DNA from: Pseudofrankia inefficax
GTDB lineage: Bacteria > Actinomycetota > Actinomycetes > Frankiales > Frankiaceae
Assembly (NCBI RefSeq): GCF_000166135.1
Contig: NC_014666.1
Coordinates: forward strand, 186,001 to 250,000
Direction of reading: 5' to 3'
DNA length: 64,000 nt
This document shows, one piece after another, positions 10,065 to 18,652 of this stretch. Position numbers and translations under genes: made by a program. The notes under the pieces were generated by a model, which made no database searches, was not told the DNA's origin, and was given only the letters and a program-made list of their open reading frames with translations. Each line of letters opens with the position of its first letter. Position 1 is the stretch's first letter.

Positions 10065-10877
10065 GTGACCACGCGGTCCGACCGTGGTCACCTTCCGGTC
10101 CTGATGTACCACAGTGTCGGGCAGGGGGCGAGCAGCGCGTTTCGCCGCTGGCAGGTCGACCCGGGGCTGTTCGCCGAGCAGCTGGGCGCGCTGGTGGACG
10201 CGGGCTACCGGCTGGTCGGGCTGTCCGCGGCGTTGGACGAACCGGACGAGCGCACGGTCGCCGTCACGTTCGATGACGGGTTCGTCGACTTCCTCGGCGC
10301 GACGGAGCTGCTGGTCGCCGCCGGCTGCGGCGCCACGTTGTATGTGCCGACCGCGCATGTCGCGCGGCGTGCCCGGTGGATGGCGGGCTATCGCGAGGCC
10401 GAGCTGCGGATCATGGACTGGTCGGAACTCTCCGAGGTCGCGGCGGCCGGGATCGAGGTGGGGTCGCACGGGCACGCACACGCGGAGCTGGACCTCATGC
10501 CCGCGCATCTCATGCGCGCGGACATCCTGTTGAGCCGCCGCATGCTGGCCGACCGGCTGGGCCGCCCGGTGCGTAGTTTCTGCTACCCGTTCGGCTACCA
10601 CACCCGGACCGTCCGCTCGGCGGTCGCTTCGGCGGGCTTCGCGTCAGCCTGCGAGGTCGGCTACGGCCTGCATCCCCGAGCGGGCGACGCGTTCGCGGTG
10701 CGCCGGCTCATCGTCACCGGCGACACCCGGCCCGCCGACATGCGCCGACTCGTCACCGAAGGCCAGGACAGCCCGGTGATGCAGCTACGCCGCCGGACCC
10801 GGACCCCGTGGCGGATCTACCGCGCCGCCCACCACATCGCCACCCGGAGCCATGCCGAGGCCGAACCGGGCGACTGA
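10065..10877 (+). CDS. polysaccharide deacetylase (NodB/CE4 family)
   Basis: 270 residues from GTG 10065. The frame is open further upstream, but that part lies inside the GT2 gene, so the first start after it is used; the ribosome binding site is weak. Family motifs are complete: TFDDGF (catalytic Asp pair D70/D71), SHGHAH (H135 and H139, the metal-binding His-x3-His), and CYPFGYHT further on. LMYHSVG near the N-terminus is also typical. CE4 enzymes remove N- or O-acetyl groups from polymers such as chitooligosaccharides, peptidoglycan or exopolysaccharide. No signal peptide is seen, so it acts in the cytoplasm or at the membrane face, perhaps on a precursor made with the adjacent GT2. The 3' end converges on the phosphoesterase gene (26-bp gap). 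Confidence 0.88.
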   Translation: MTTRSDRGHLPVLMYHSVGQGASSAFRRWQVDPGLFAEQLGALVDAGYRLVGLSAALDEPDERTVAVTFDDGFVDFLGATELLVAAGCGATLYVPTAHVARRARWMAGYREAELRIMDWSELSEVAAAGIEVGSHGHAHAELDLMPAHLMRADILLSRRMLADRLGRPVRSFCYPFGYHTRTVRSAVASAGFASACEVGYGLHPRAGDAFAVRRLIVTGDTRPADMRRLVTEGQDSPVMQLRRRTRTPWRIYRAAHHIATRSHAEAEPGD

Positions 10878-10903
10878 CGACGGCCGAGGCGGCGCCCCTG
10901 ACC

Positions 10904-12496
10904 TCAGGCCGAGCCGGCCTCGCCTGGGCGCGGGCGGGTCAGCATGAAATCGTCGAACGGCGGCTCGTCGGGGGCGAGCGAGTCGTGGACCGTGACGCGG
11001 ATCGTCGTGGTGCCGCCGGGCTCCCCCGGGTCGACGCGCAGGGCGGCGAACGCGTACGGGTGCTCGGTCGAGCGGGCCGCGAGCCACGGCGCGGCCTCGA
11101 GCCGGTAGACCGTGCGCCGCCGGCCCGCGCCGTGGCGCTTCTCCGCCTCGACGACCACCCGGCCGGCGGGCGGGTCGAACAGCGCCTCGGAGCTGGGCGT
11201 CGACGAGCCACCCGTCCCGATCGTGACGTGCACCGCGCCGGTGGTCGCGTCGATCCGCTCCAGCTCGGCGCCCGCCGGCCTCGCGGTGAGCGACCCGACG
11301 ACGGGCCGAGCGGTCGCCCGCGGAGCGGTGCTCAGCACGGCGGGCTCGGTCGTCAGCGCCGGCAGCGGGGTCAGTTCGGTGGAGTCGGGCACGACACCCC
11401 GAACCGGGTGGGTGCGCTCGTAGTGGTGCTCGTGGCCGCAGAGCACCAGGTCAACCTGGTAACGGTCGAAAAGCGGCAGCCACGCCGCGCGCAGGCCCAG
11501 ATCACCGCCGTTGTGGTAGGCGGCGGTGGACATCGCGACCTGGTGAACGCCGACGATCACCCAGTCGATCGCGCCGTCGGCGCGGGCCTCGCGCAGGGTG
11601 CGCTCCAGCCAGGCGGTCTGCCGGCCCTCGCTGAAGCCGTACAGGTACACCTCGCCGTGGTCCTGGTAGCAGACGTCCTCGCCGAAGAGCATGACGAACC
11701 GGGCCCGGCCGACCGTGAAGGCGTACCAGAGACCCTCGTAGTCGGGCCCGGCGCCGTTGGGCGGCGAGGCGAAGTACGCCTGGTACGGCGTCAGGCCGAA
11801 GCGGCCCATCCCGCGCTCGCTCTCGTGGTTGCCCGCGACCGGCATCCACGGGCGGTGGCGGGCCGACGGCGCGATCATCCGGAACCAGTCGGCCCAGGCC
11901 CGGGCCGGGTCCTGGCGCAGGCTCGCGTAGGTCAGGTCGCCGATGACGAGGTGGAACAACGGGTCGTACCGGTCGAGCGCGCCGACGACCGCGCGGGACG
12001 CGGCCGTGCCGTACGGGTCGTCTGGCTCGTCGGTGCCGTGGTCGCCGAAACAGGTGAAGGTGAAGGCCTCGCCAGGGTCGCCAGGCGCCGCGGCGGTGCG
12101 GAACTCGCCGGTGGCGGGTGCCTCGGACGGCGCCGGCTCGATCGTGTACCGGTAGCGCGTGCCGGGCCGCAGCCCGCCGAGCCGGGCGTGGTGGACGTGG
12201 TGGCGCCGGCGGGCCGCGTCCCGGAACGTGCTGGTCGTCGCGTCCGCCCGCTCGGCCGTGTCGTCGTCGGGAACCGGGTCCAGCGGGACGCTGTCCGGCC
12301 CGGCCGGCGCGAACCGTACCGCCGGCCGCTGCGGCCGCAGCCCCTGGCGCAGGGCCGAGAGGGCGCCCGCCGGAGCCGAGGCGGCACCCCTGGCGGCCGG
12401 CTCGCCGTCGGCCAGCCAGGAGACGACCATCGACGTGGCGGGATCGGGACCGAACGTCAGATGAACTCCGCTACCCACCGACGGTTGTCGTGCCAT
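10904..12496 (-). CDS. purple acid phosphatase-like metallophosphoesterase
   Basis: 530 residues from ATG 12496, preferred over ATG 12541 because a G-rich ribosome binding site (GGGGGG) lies at suitable spacing. An N-terminal fibronectin-III-like purple-acid-phosphatase domain (about 1-140) precedes the metallophosphoesterase domain with all metal ligands: FGDHG (about 150-154), GDLTYA (186-191), GNHE (222-225), VGVHQ and GHEHHYERTHP. These bind a dinuclear metal centre and hydrolyse phosphomonoesters or related esters. No signal peptide or membrane segment is apparent, unusual for this mostly secreted class. Substrate unknown. It follows clpC on the same strand with a gap of about 120 bp. 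Confidence 0.87.
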   Translation of the reverse strand: MARQPSVGSGVHLTFGPDPATSMVVSWLADGEPAARGAASAPAGALSALRQGLRPQRPAVRFAPAGPDSVPLDPVPDDDTAERADATTSTFRDAARRRHHVHHARLGGLRPGTRYRYTIEPAPSEAPATGEFRTAAAPGDPGEAFTFTCFGDHGTDEPDDPYGTAASRAVVGALDRYDPLFHLVIGDLTYASLRQDPARAWADWFRMIAPSARHRPWMPVAGNHESERGMGRFGLTPYQAYFASPPNGAGPDYEGLWYAFTVGRARFVMLFGEDVCYQDHGEVYLYGFSEGRQTAWLERTLREARADGAIDWVIVGVHQVAMSTAAYHNGGDLGLRAAWLPLFDRYQVDLVLCGHEHHYERTHPVRGVVPDSTELTPLPALTTEPAVLSTAPRATARPVVGSLTARPAGAELERIDATTGAVHVTIGTGGSSTPSSEALFDPPAGRVVVEAEKRHGAGRRRTVYRLEAAPWLAARSTEHPYAFAALRVDPGEPGGTTTIRVTVHDSLAPDEPPFDDFMLTRPRPGEAGSA

Positions 12497-12615
12497 CGTC
12501 GTTTGCCCCCCGTTCGTGTCCGTGTGCTCGTGCGCCGACATGCGGAAGGGCGGCCACGAATCCGTGACCGCCCCTCCCGAGCCCTGCTGTTCAGTTTATG
12601 TCGTGCTAGGTGCCC

Positions 12616-15126
12616 CTATTCGCCGGACTTGGCCAGGTCGATCGGGGGCGTGTCCGGGACCGAGCTGGGCTTGGTCTCACCGCGGAAGACGAACTTCGCG
12701 TCCTCGGCGGTGGGGTCGCCCTCGACGTCGCCGATCACGATCTCGCCCGGCTTCAGGGTGCCGTACAGGATCTTCTCGGACAGCACGTCCTCGATCTCGC
12801 GCTGGATCGTCCGGCGCAGCGGCCGGGCGCCCAGCACGGGGTCGTAGCCACGGACGGCGAGCAGCTGCTTGGCGGCCGGCGTGAGCTCCAGCGCCATGTC
12901 CTTGTTCTTCAGCTGCGCGTCGACCCGCGCCAGCATCAGGTCGACGATCTGGATGATCTCGTCCTGGGACAGCTGGTGGAAGACGATGATGTCGTCGATG
13001 CGGTTCAGGAACTCGGGCCGGAAGTGCTGCTTGAGCTCGTCCTGGACCTTGGCCTTCATGCGCTCGTAGTCGACCGCGCCCTGACCGGTCGCGAAGCCGA
13101 TGCCGGGGCCCTTGGAGATGTCGCGGGTGCCCAGGTTCGACGTCATGATCAGGACGGTGTTCTTGAAGTCGACCAGCCGGCCCTGGGAGTCGGTCAGGCG
13201 ACCGTCCTCCAGGATCTGCAGGAGCGTGTTGAAGACGTCCGGGTGGGCCTTCTCGACCTCGTCGAAGAGGACCACGGAGAACGGCTTGCGGCGCACCCGC
13301 TCGGTGAGCTGGCCGCCCTCCTCGTAGCCGACATAGCCGGGCGGCGAGCCCACCAGCCGCGAGACGGTGTGCTTCTCCATGTACTCGGACATGTCGAGCT
13401 GGATCAGTGCGTCCTCGTCGCCGAACAGGAACTCGGCCAGCGTCTTGGACAGCTCGGTCTTACCGACACCGGACGGGCCGGCGAAGATGAACGAGCCGCC
13501 TGGGCGCTTCGGGTCCTTCAGGCCGGCCCGAGTACGCCGGATCGCCTGGGAGACGGCCTTGATGGCCTGCTGCTGGCCGATGACGCGCCGGTGCAGCTCG
13601 TCCTCCATGCGCAGGAGGCGGGCCGTCTCCTCCTCGGTGAGCTTGAAGACCGGGATGCCCGTCCAGATGGCGAGCACCTCGGCGATCTCCTCGTCGCCCA
13701 CCTCGGCGACGACGTCCATGTCGCCGGCCTTCCACTCCTTCTCGCGCTTGGCCTTGTCCGCGATCAGGTTCTTTTCCTTGTCGCGCAGCGAGGCCGCCTT
13801 CTCGAAGTCCTGCGCGTCGATCGCGGACTCCTTGTCCCGGCGGACGTTCGCGATGCGCTCGTCGAACTCGCGCAGATCCGGCGGAGCGGTCATCCGGCGG
13901 ATGCGCATCCGGGAACCGGCCTCGTCGATCAGGTCGATCGCCTTGTCCGGCAGGAAGCGGTCCGAGATGTACCGGTCGGCCAGTGACGCGGCGGCGACCA
14001 GGGCGGCGTCGGTGATCGAGACGCGGTGGTGCGCCTCGTACCGGTCGCGCAGGCCCTTGAGGATCTCGATGGTGTGCGCCACCGACGGCTCCGCGACCTG
14101 GATCGGCTGGAAACGGCGCTCCAGCGCGGCGTCCTTCTCCAGGTGCTTGCGGTACTCGTCGAGCGTGGTCGCACCGATCGTCTGCAGCTCGCCACGGGCC
14201 AGCATCGGCTTGAGGATCGACGCGGCGTCGATCGCGCCCTCGGCGGCACCCGCGCCGACGAGCGTGTGCAGCTCGTCGATGAACAGGATGATGTCGCCGC
14301 GGGTGCGGATCTCCTTGAGGACCTTCTTCAGGCGCTCCTCGAAGTCACCGCGGTAGCGGGAGCCGGCGACCAGGGCGCCCAGGTCAAGCGTGTAGAGCTG
14401 CTTGTCCTTGAGCGTCTCGGGCACCTCGCCCTTGACGATCGCCTGCGCCAGGCCCTCGACGACGGCGGTCTTGCCGACGCCGGGCTCGCCGATCAGGACC
14501 GGGTTGTTCTTGGTCCGCCGCGACAGGACCTGCATGACCCGCTCGATTTCCTTCTCGCGCCCGATGACCGGGTCGAGTTTGGCCTCGCGGGCGGCCGCGG
14601 TCAGGTTGCGGCCGAACTGGTCGAGCACCAGCGACGTCGACGGCGTGCCCTCGGAGGGAGCGCCGGCGGTGGCCGGGTCGCCCTTGCCCTGGTAGCCGGA
14701 GAGCAGCTGGATGACCTGCTGGCGGACCCGGTTGAGGTCGGCGCCGAGCTTGACCAGCACCTGGGCGGCGACGCCCTCACCCTCGCGGATCAGGCCGAGG
14801 AGGATGTGCTCGGTGCCGATGTAGTTGTGACCGAGCTGCAGCGCCTCGCGCAGGGAGAGCTCGAGGACCTTCTTCGCGCGCGGGGTGAAGGGGATGTGCC
14901 CGCTCGGGGCCTGCTGGCCCTGACCGATGATCTCTTCAACCTGCGACCGCACACCCTCGAGCGAGATCCCCAGCGACTCCAGCGCCTTCGCCGCGACACC
15001 CTCGCCCTCGTGGATCAGGCCGAGAAGGATGTGCTCGGTGCCGATGTAGTTGTGGTTGAGCATCCTGGCTTCTTCTTGAGCCAGGACGACGACCCGACGT
15101 GCCCGGTCGGTGAATCTCTCGAACAT
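12616..15126 (-). CDS. clpC: ATP-dependent Clp protease ATP-binding subunit ClpC
   Basis: 836 residues, full length for ClpC. Two N-terminal Clp-N repeats (about 1-70 and 80-145, each with an [14 protein letters not shown] segment), first AAA+ domain with Walker A GEPGVGKT (213-220), a UVR/coiled-coil M-domain near 420-470, and a second AAA+ domain with GPSGVGKT and [10 protein letters not shown]. It unfolds substrates and feeds them to ClpP. Start ATG 15126 follows an AAGGAG ribosome binding site. In mycobacteria the neighbour is lsr2 then lysS; here lysS is divergent across a 666-bp gap and no lsr2 is present. Confidence 0.97.
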   Translation of the reverse strand: MFERFTDRARRVVVLAQEEARMLNHNYIGTEHILLGLIHEGEGVAAKALESLGISLEGVRSQVEEIIGQGQQAPSGHIPFTPRAKKVLELSLREALQLGHNYIGTEHILLGLIREGEGVAAQVLVKLGADLNRVRQQVIQLLSGYQGKGDPATAGAPSEGTPSTSLVLDQFGRNLTAAAREAKLDPVIGREKEIERVMQVLSRRTKNNPVLIGEPGVGKTAVVEGLAQAIVKGEVPETLKDKQLYTLDLGALVAGSRYRGDFEERLKKVLKEIRTRGDIILFIDELHTLVGAGAAEGAIDAASILKPMLARGELQTIGATTLDEYRKHLEKDAALERRFQPIQVAEPSVAHTIEILKGLRDRYEAHHRVSITDAALVAAASLADRYISDRFLPDKAIDLIDEAGSRMRIRRMTAPPDLREFDERIANVRRDKESAIDAQDFEKAASLRDKEKNLIADKAKREKEWKAGDMDVVAEVGDEEIAEVLAIWTGIPVFKLTEEETARLLRMEDELHRRVIGQQQAIKAVSQAIRRTRAGLKDPKRPGGSFIFAGPSGVGKTELSKTLAEFLFGDEDALIQLDMSEYMEKHTVSRLVGSPPGYVGYEEGGQLTERVRRKPFSVVLFDEVEKAHPDVFNTLLQILEDGRLTDSQGRLVDFKNTVLIMTSNLGTRDISKGPGIGFATGQGAVDYERMKAKVQDELKQHFRPEFLNRIDDIIVFHQLSQDEIIQIVDLMLARVDAQLKNKDMALELTPAAKQLLAVRGYDPVLGARPLRRTIQREIEDVLSEKILYGTLKPGEIVIGDVEGDPTAEDAKFVFRGETKPSSVPDTPPIDLAKSGE

Positions 15127-15792
15127 GTGCGCTCCTTCGAGCTGCGACCGACCACACGACAGCCGGTATCCGCATGCTAGCTCCGCCGAGGCATGTCCTC
15201 ACGCATCGAACAGAAACCTACCCGTCAGAACCCGGCCACCTCGGCGCGGACAGGGCCGACAGCGCCGTCGTGCCCCGATGGGTCCAGACGTCTTCCTCGA
15301 CGCCCATCGCAACGGTGACCGAGCAGACATGATTCCGGCATGGCGTTCCGCCGAGAGCGGAAAGGTCCAGGCTCACCTGGCAAGGCCTACCCGCCCGTGC
15401 GGCTACCTACCCGACCGGCCCGAGGAACTGACGCCCCGCGCGCATCGATGATCGCCGGGGCCTGGTGATCATTGTCGGCTCGTGACTTGATCGCCGTTTT
15501 GGCCCTCAGGTGGTCGTAGACGCCGGGCGATACAGCCATGCGAGGGCGGAAACGGCGATCTTGCAGGTGCCGAGGAGGTGCCAGCTCCCACATCCCTCCG
15601 CGCCGCCCGACGGCGCACGGGGCCCGGGCGGCAGATCGGTACGCTGGGTGTTGCCTCGTGGCGCATCGGTGCGCCCGGGAGTCGCCAGGCCGCGACCCAG
15701 GGGCTGCCCGTCCGTGCCATCGCGGCGCCGGCCGGCCTCGGACGGTGGCGCGGTGAGCGACGGTCGCGCGGTGTGAAGAAGGTGCGGGTTCG
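15127..15792. other. 666-bp clpC-lysS divergent intergenic region
   Basis: No convincing gene; the open frames here lack coding features. It contains the first copy of the 72-bp palindromic element (15489-15560). Promoters for clpC (minus) and lysS (plus) must lie here, but I could not pick confident hexamers. Confidence 0.5.
15489..15560. repeat. 72-bp palindromic repeat element, copy A
   Basis: Left arm GATCGCCGTTTTGGCCCTC (15489-15507) pairs with right arm GAGGGCGGAAACGGCGATC (15542-15560) in 17 of 19 positions. A near-identical element lies at 22104-22176: both share the arms, an internal TACAGCCATGCGAGGGC segment and the flank TTG. This is the pattern of a dispersed REP/MITE-like palindrome. 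Confidence 0.8.
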
Positions 15793-17259
15793 ATGACAGC
15801 CGACGAGCCGACGGTCGACGGGGCGGCACGGCTGCCCAGGTCCGGGTACCAGACGGACCTGACGTCGGCGGACGTCCAGGCGGCGCCGGACGGGACGCCG
15901 GCCCGCGTCGCCGGGCGTCTCATGCTCTGGCGCCGGATGGGTGGCCTTGTCTTCGGGACCATCCAGGACCGCGCCGGCCGGGTGCAGATCTCGCTGAACC
16001 GCAACGAACTGGGCGAGGAGACCTACAAGGAGTGGCACAGCTCGGTGAAGGTCGGCGACTTCGTCGGCGTCACCGGCGTCGTCTTCACCACCCGCAAGGG
16101 CGAGCGGACCGTCGGCGCCACCGACTTCGCGGTGCTCAACAAGGCCGTGCGCGCGCTGCCGGACAAGTGGCACGGCATCGCCGACGTCGAGACCCGCTAC
16201 CGGCGCCGCTACCTGGACCTGCTGGCGAACCCCGCGTCCCGGGAGCGGTTCCAGACCAGGTCCCGGGTGATCAGCCGAATCCGGCGCTTCCTCGACGACG
16301 CCGACTTCCTCGAGGTCGAGACGCCCGTCCTCACCGAGGCGGCCTCCGGCGCCGCGGCGCGCCCGTTCATCACCCGGCACAACGCGCTGGGCGAGGACTT
16401 CTACCTGCGCATCTCGCCGGAGACCTACCTCAAGCGGGTCGTCGCCGGCTCGTTCGACCGCGTCTACGAGATCGGCCGGAACTTCCGCAACGAGGGCATC
16501 GATCCCTCGCATCTGCAGGAGTTCACGATGCTGGAGTGGTACGCGGCGTACTGGGACTACCGCGACAACATGCGCTTCGTCCGTGAGCTGATCCTGGCGA
16601 TCCTCGACGACGTGATCGGTTCCCGGACGGTCACCTACGAAGGAACCAAGCTCGACTTCGGCGCGGACTGGCCGGTCATCGACTACCGGGATGCGGTCGA
16701 AAGTCGTACCGGGGTCGATTTGCGGGTCGTGCGCGACTTCGAGACGTTGAAGACGAAGTGCGCCGACCTCGGTCTGGATGTCAGCAAGGCGGCCTCCTAC
16801 GCGGCGCTCGTCGACCTGCTCTACAAGAAGACGGTCCGGCCCGAGCTGGTCCAGCCTTGCTTCCTGGTCGGGCATCCGGTGGAGCTGGTGCCGCTGGCGC
16901 GGCGCAGCGACGACGACCCGACCCGGCTCGACATGTTCCAGGTCGTCGCGAACGGCTGGGAGCTCGTCAAGGCGTACTCGGAGCTGGTCGACCCGGTCGA
17001 CCAGCGCGAGCGGCTGGAGGAGCAGGCCGACCTGCGCGCGGCCGGCGACGACGAGACGATGATGCTCGAAGAGGACTTCATCGAGGCGATGGAGTACGGC
17101 ATGCCCCCCATGTCCGGCCTGGGGCTCGGTATCGACCGGTTCATCGCGCTGATTACGGATGCTCCGACATTGCGCGATGTCGTCCTCTTCCCGTCCATGC
17201 GCGGCGCGAAGGGCCCAGAGTCGACGGAGCCGGCGCAGGCCGCCGGACCGGAAAGCTGA
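15793..17259 (+). CDS. lysS: lysyl-tRNA synthetase, class II
   Basis: 488 residues. N-terminal OB-fold anticodon-binding domain (about 35-150, with ARVAGRLMLWRRMGG), then the class II catalytic core: motif 1 near RSRVISRIRRFLDDADFLEVETP, motif 2 FRNEGIDPSHLQEF, and motif 3 GLGLGIDRFIAL near the C-terminus. It charges tRNA-Lys. The ATG follows a weak GAAGG. It is transcribed opposite to clpC and to coaX/nadC/nadB/panC, whereas in mycobacteria these genes are co-oriented. A hairpin follows the stop codon (17261-17304). Confidence 0.97.
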   Translation: MTADEPTVDGAARLPRSGYQTDLTSADVQAAPDGTPARVAGRLMLWRRMGGLVFGTIQDRAGRVQISLNRNELGEETYKEWHSSVKVGDFVGVTGVVFTTRKGERTVGATDFAVLNKAVRALPDKWHGIADVETRYRRRYLDLLANPASRERFQTRSRVISRIRRFLDDADFLEVETPVLTEAASGAAARPFITRHNALGEDFYLRISPETYLKRVVAGSFDRVYEIGRNFRNEGIDPSHLQEFTMLEWYAAYWDYRDNMRFVRELILAILDDVIGSRTVTYEGTKLDFGADWPVIDYRDAVESRTGVDLRVVRDFETLKTKCADLGLDVSKAASYAALVDLLYKKTVRPELVQPCFLVGHPVELVPLARRSDDDPTRLDMFQVVANGWELVKAYSELVDPVDQRERLEEQADLRAAGDDETMMLEEDFIEAMEYGMPPMSGLGLGIDRFIALITDAPTLRDVVLFPSMRGAKGPESTEPAQAAGPES

Positions 17260-17260
17260 T

Positions 17261-17304
17261 TTCGGCCTATTTCCGGCTGAGGCTGACGGAAGGCCACGGC
17301 CGAA
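17261..17304 (+). terminator. nested hairpin after lysS
   Basis: Outer arms TTCGGCC (17261-17267) and GGCCGAA (17298-17304) enclose inner arms TTCCG (17271-17275) and CGGAA (17287-17291). It begins two bases after the lysS stop codon. No U-tract, so factor-independent function is uncertain. Confidence 0.45.
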
Positions 17305-17327
17305 TGCGTTGTATATAACCGGCAAGG

Positions 17328-17368
17328 TCCCAACTATCGGCGGAAAACAGGCTCGCCGGTAGTTGGGA
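17328..17368. promoter_or_regulatory. 15-bp inverted repeat between lysS and the exopolysaccharide GT2 gene
   Basis: Left arm TCCCAACTATCGGCG (17328-17342), right arm CGCCGGTAGTTGGGA (17354-17368): 14 of 15 pair, and the odd position is a G-T pair in RNA. An 11-base A-rich loop separates them. It sits just downstream of an AT-rich GTATATAA (about 17311-17318) that could be a -10 region, and about 80 bp before the GT2 start at 17447. Candidate operator or leader attenuator for the polysaccharide operon. Confidence 0.5.
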
Positions 17369-17446
17369 AACGCCTGAAGAAATGGCAGTATCAGGGCGCC
17401 CCCAGGGTGCCCGGCCGACACCGGGCCATATTCCGGACAAGGAATC

Positions 17447-18652
17447 ATGCCGGGTGACATCGGTTACTACCTCGTCTATCTGCCGCTCGGGACGATCGGT
17501 CTCGTGCGGTGGCTGTGCTGGCTGGCCCGCCGTATCCCGGCCGCGCTGTACCGGCCGGTGGGTGGCGACCTGCGACTGCCGCTGACCGTCGTCGTGCCCG
17601 TCTACCAGGAGGACCCGGAGGTCTTCACCCGGGCGCTGACGTCCTGGCTGGCGAACGACGTCGACGAGGTCATCCTCGTCATCGACGCCACCGACACCGC
17701 GTGCCGCCGGATCGCGGCCGACTTCCCGGTGACCGTTCTCGTCACCGAAGTCCCTGGAAAACGTGACGCGCTGCGCCGCGGCTGGGAGGCGGCGAGCACC
17801 GAGCTGGTCGCGCTGGTCGACTCGGACACCATCTGGGCGGACGACGTCGCCGCCGAGGTGTGCAAACCGTTCGCCGACCCGGCCGTCGGCGGGGTGGCCA
17901 CCCGGCAGAACGTGTACAACCCGCGCGGTTTTCTGCAGCGGATCACCGACCTGTTCCTCGACTGCCGGTACTTCGACGAGAACGCGGCCCAGTCCGTGAT
18001 GGGCCGCGCGCTGTCCTGCCTGTCGGGTCGTACGGCGATCTACCGGCGCGCTCTGCTCGTCGAGGTCAGCCACGAGTTCATGACCGAGAAGTTCCTCGGG
18101 GTCCAGTGCATGTCCGGCGACGACAAGCGGCTGACCACGCTGCTGCTGGAGCGGGGCCACGCGACCGTGCTCCAGCGCTCGGCCCGGGTCTGGTCCAGCT
18201 TCCCGGACACCTGGCGGCTCTTCTGCCGGCAACGGCTGCGGTGGGCGCGCAACACCTGGCGGTCCGACCTGCGGGCGCTGTCACGGCGCTGGGTGTGGCG
18301 CCGGCCGTTCCTGGCGTTCTCGATGGTCGAGAAGGCGGTCAGCGGTTTCACCCTGCTGGTCTCGCCGACGTTCATGACGCTCGCGCTCCTGCGCCACCAC
18401 TGGTTCTTCTGTGGCTGCCTGGCCTGCTGGTGGTGGCTGAGCCGGGCCGCGAAGGCGCTGCCGCACCTGCGCCGGCAGCCGTCGTCGTTCTTCCTCATCC
18501 CCGGCTGGATTCTCGTCTCCTTCGCGATGTCAGTGATCAAGATAGGCGCGCTGGTGACCGTGCGACGCCAGCGCTGGCTCACCCGCCAGGTGGCGGTCGA
18601 GAACGGGGTGGTGGTGCGCACGGCCGGGGCGGCCGTCGAGGCGATCTCATGA
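17447..18652 (+). CDS. membrane-bound processive family 2 glycosyltransferase (hyaluronan/alginate synthase-like)
   Basis: 401 residues. An N-terminal hydrophobic segment (about 7-27) precedes the GT-A domain: PVYQED (51-56), the metal-binding DSD (D125, D127), SGDDKRL (223-229, catalytic acid region) and QRLRW (262-266), the QxxRW signature of processive beta-glycan synthases. Two to three hydrophobic segments follow (about 295-375). The order matches hyaluronan-, chitin- and alginate-synthase (Alg8) type enzymes that polymerise and extrude a chain across the membrane. The stop overlaps the next start (ATGA), so it is coupled to the beta-helix gene. Substrate unknown; together with the sugar-nucleotide dehydrogenase, uronic acid is a reasonable guess. 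Confidence 0.85.
   Translation: MPGDIGYYLVYLPLGTIGLVRWLCWLARRIPAALYRPVGGDLRLPLTVVVPVYQEDPEVFTRALTSWLANDVDEVILVIDATDTACRRIAADFPVTVLVTEVPGKRDALRRGWEAASTELVALVDSDTIWADDVAAEVCKPFADPAVGGVATRQNVYNPRGFLQRITDLFLDCRYFDENAAQSVMGRALSCLSGRTAIYRRALLVEVSHEFMTEKFLGVQCMSGDDKRLTTLLLERGHATVLQRSARVWSSFPDTWRLFCRQRLRWARNTWRSDLRALSRRWVWRRPFLAFSMVEKAVSGFTLLVSPTFMTLALLRHHWFFCGCLACWWWLSRAAKALPHLRRQPSSFFLIPGWILVSFAMSVIKIGALVTVRRQRWLTRQVAVENGVVVRTAGAAVEAIS

Noticed and set aside
10808-12847. 679-residue open frame on the plus strand
   Set aside because: Antisense to the metallophosphoesterase, whose metal-binding motifs are complete.
17447-18652. Naming the GT2 as alginate synthase alg8 or hyaluronan synthase hasA
   Set aside because: The motifs are shared by all processive beta-glycan synthases; no substrate-specific residues can be judged by eye.
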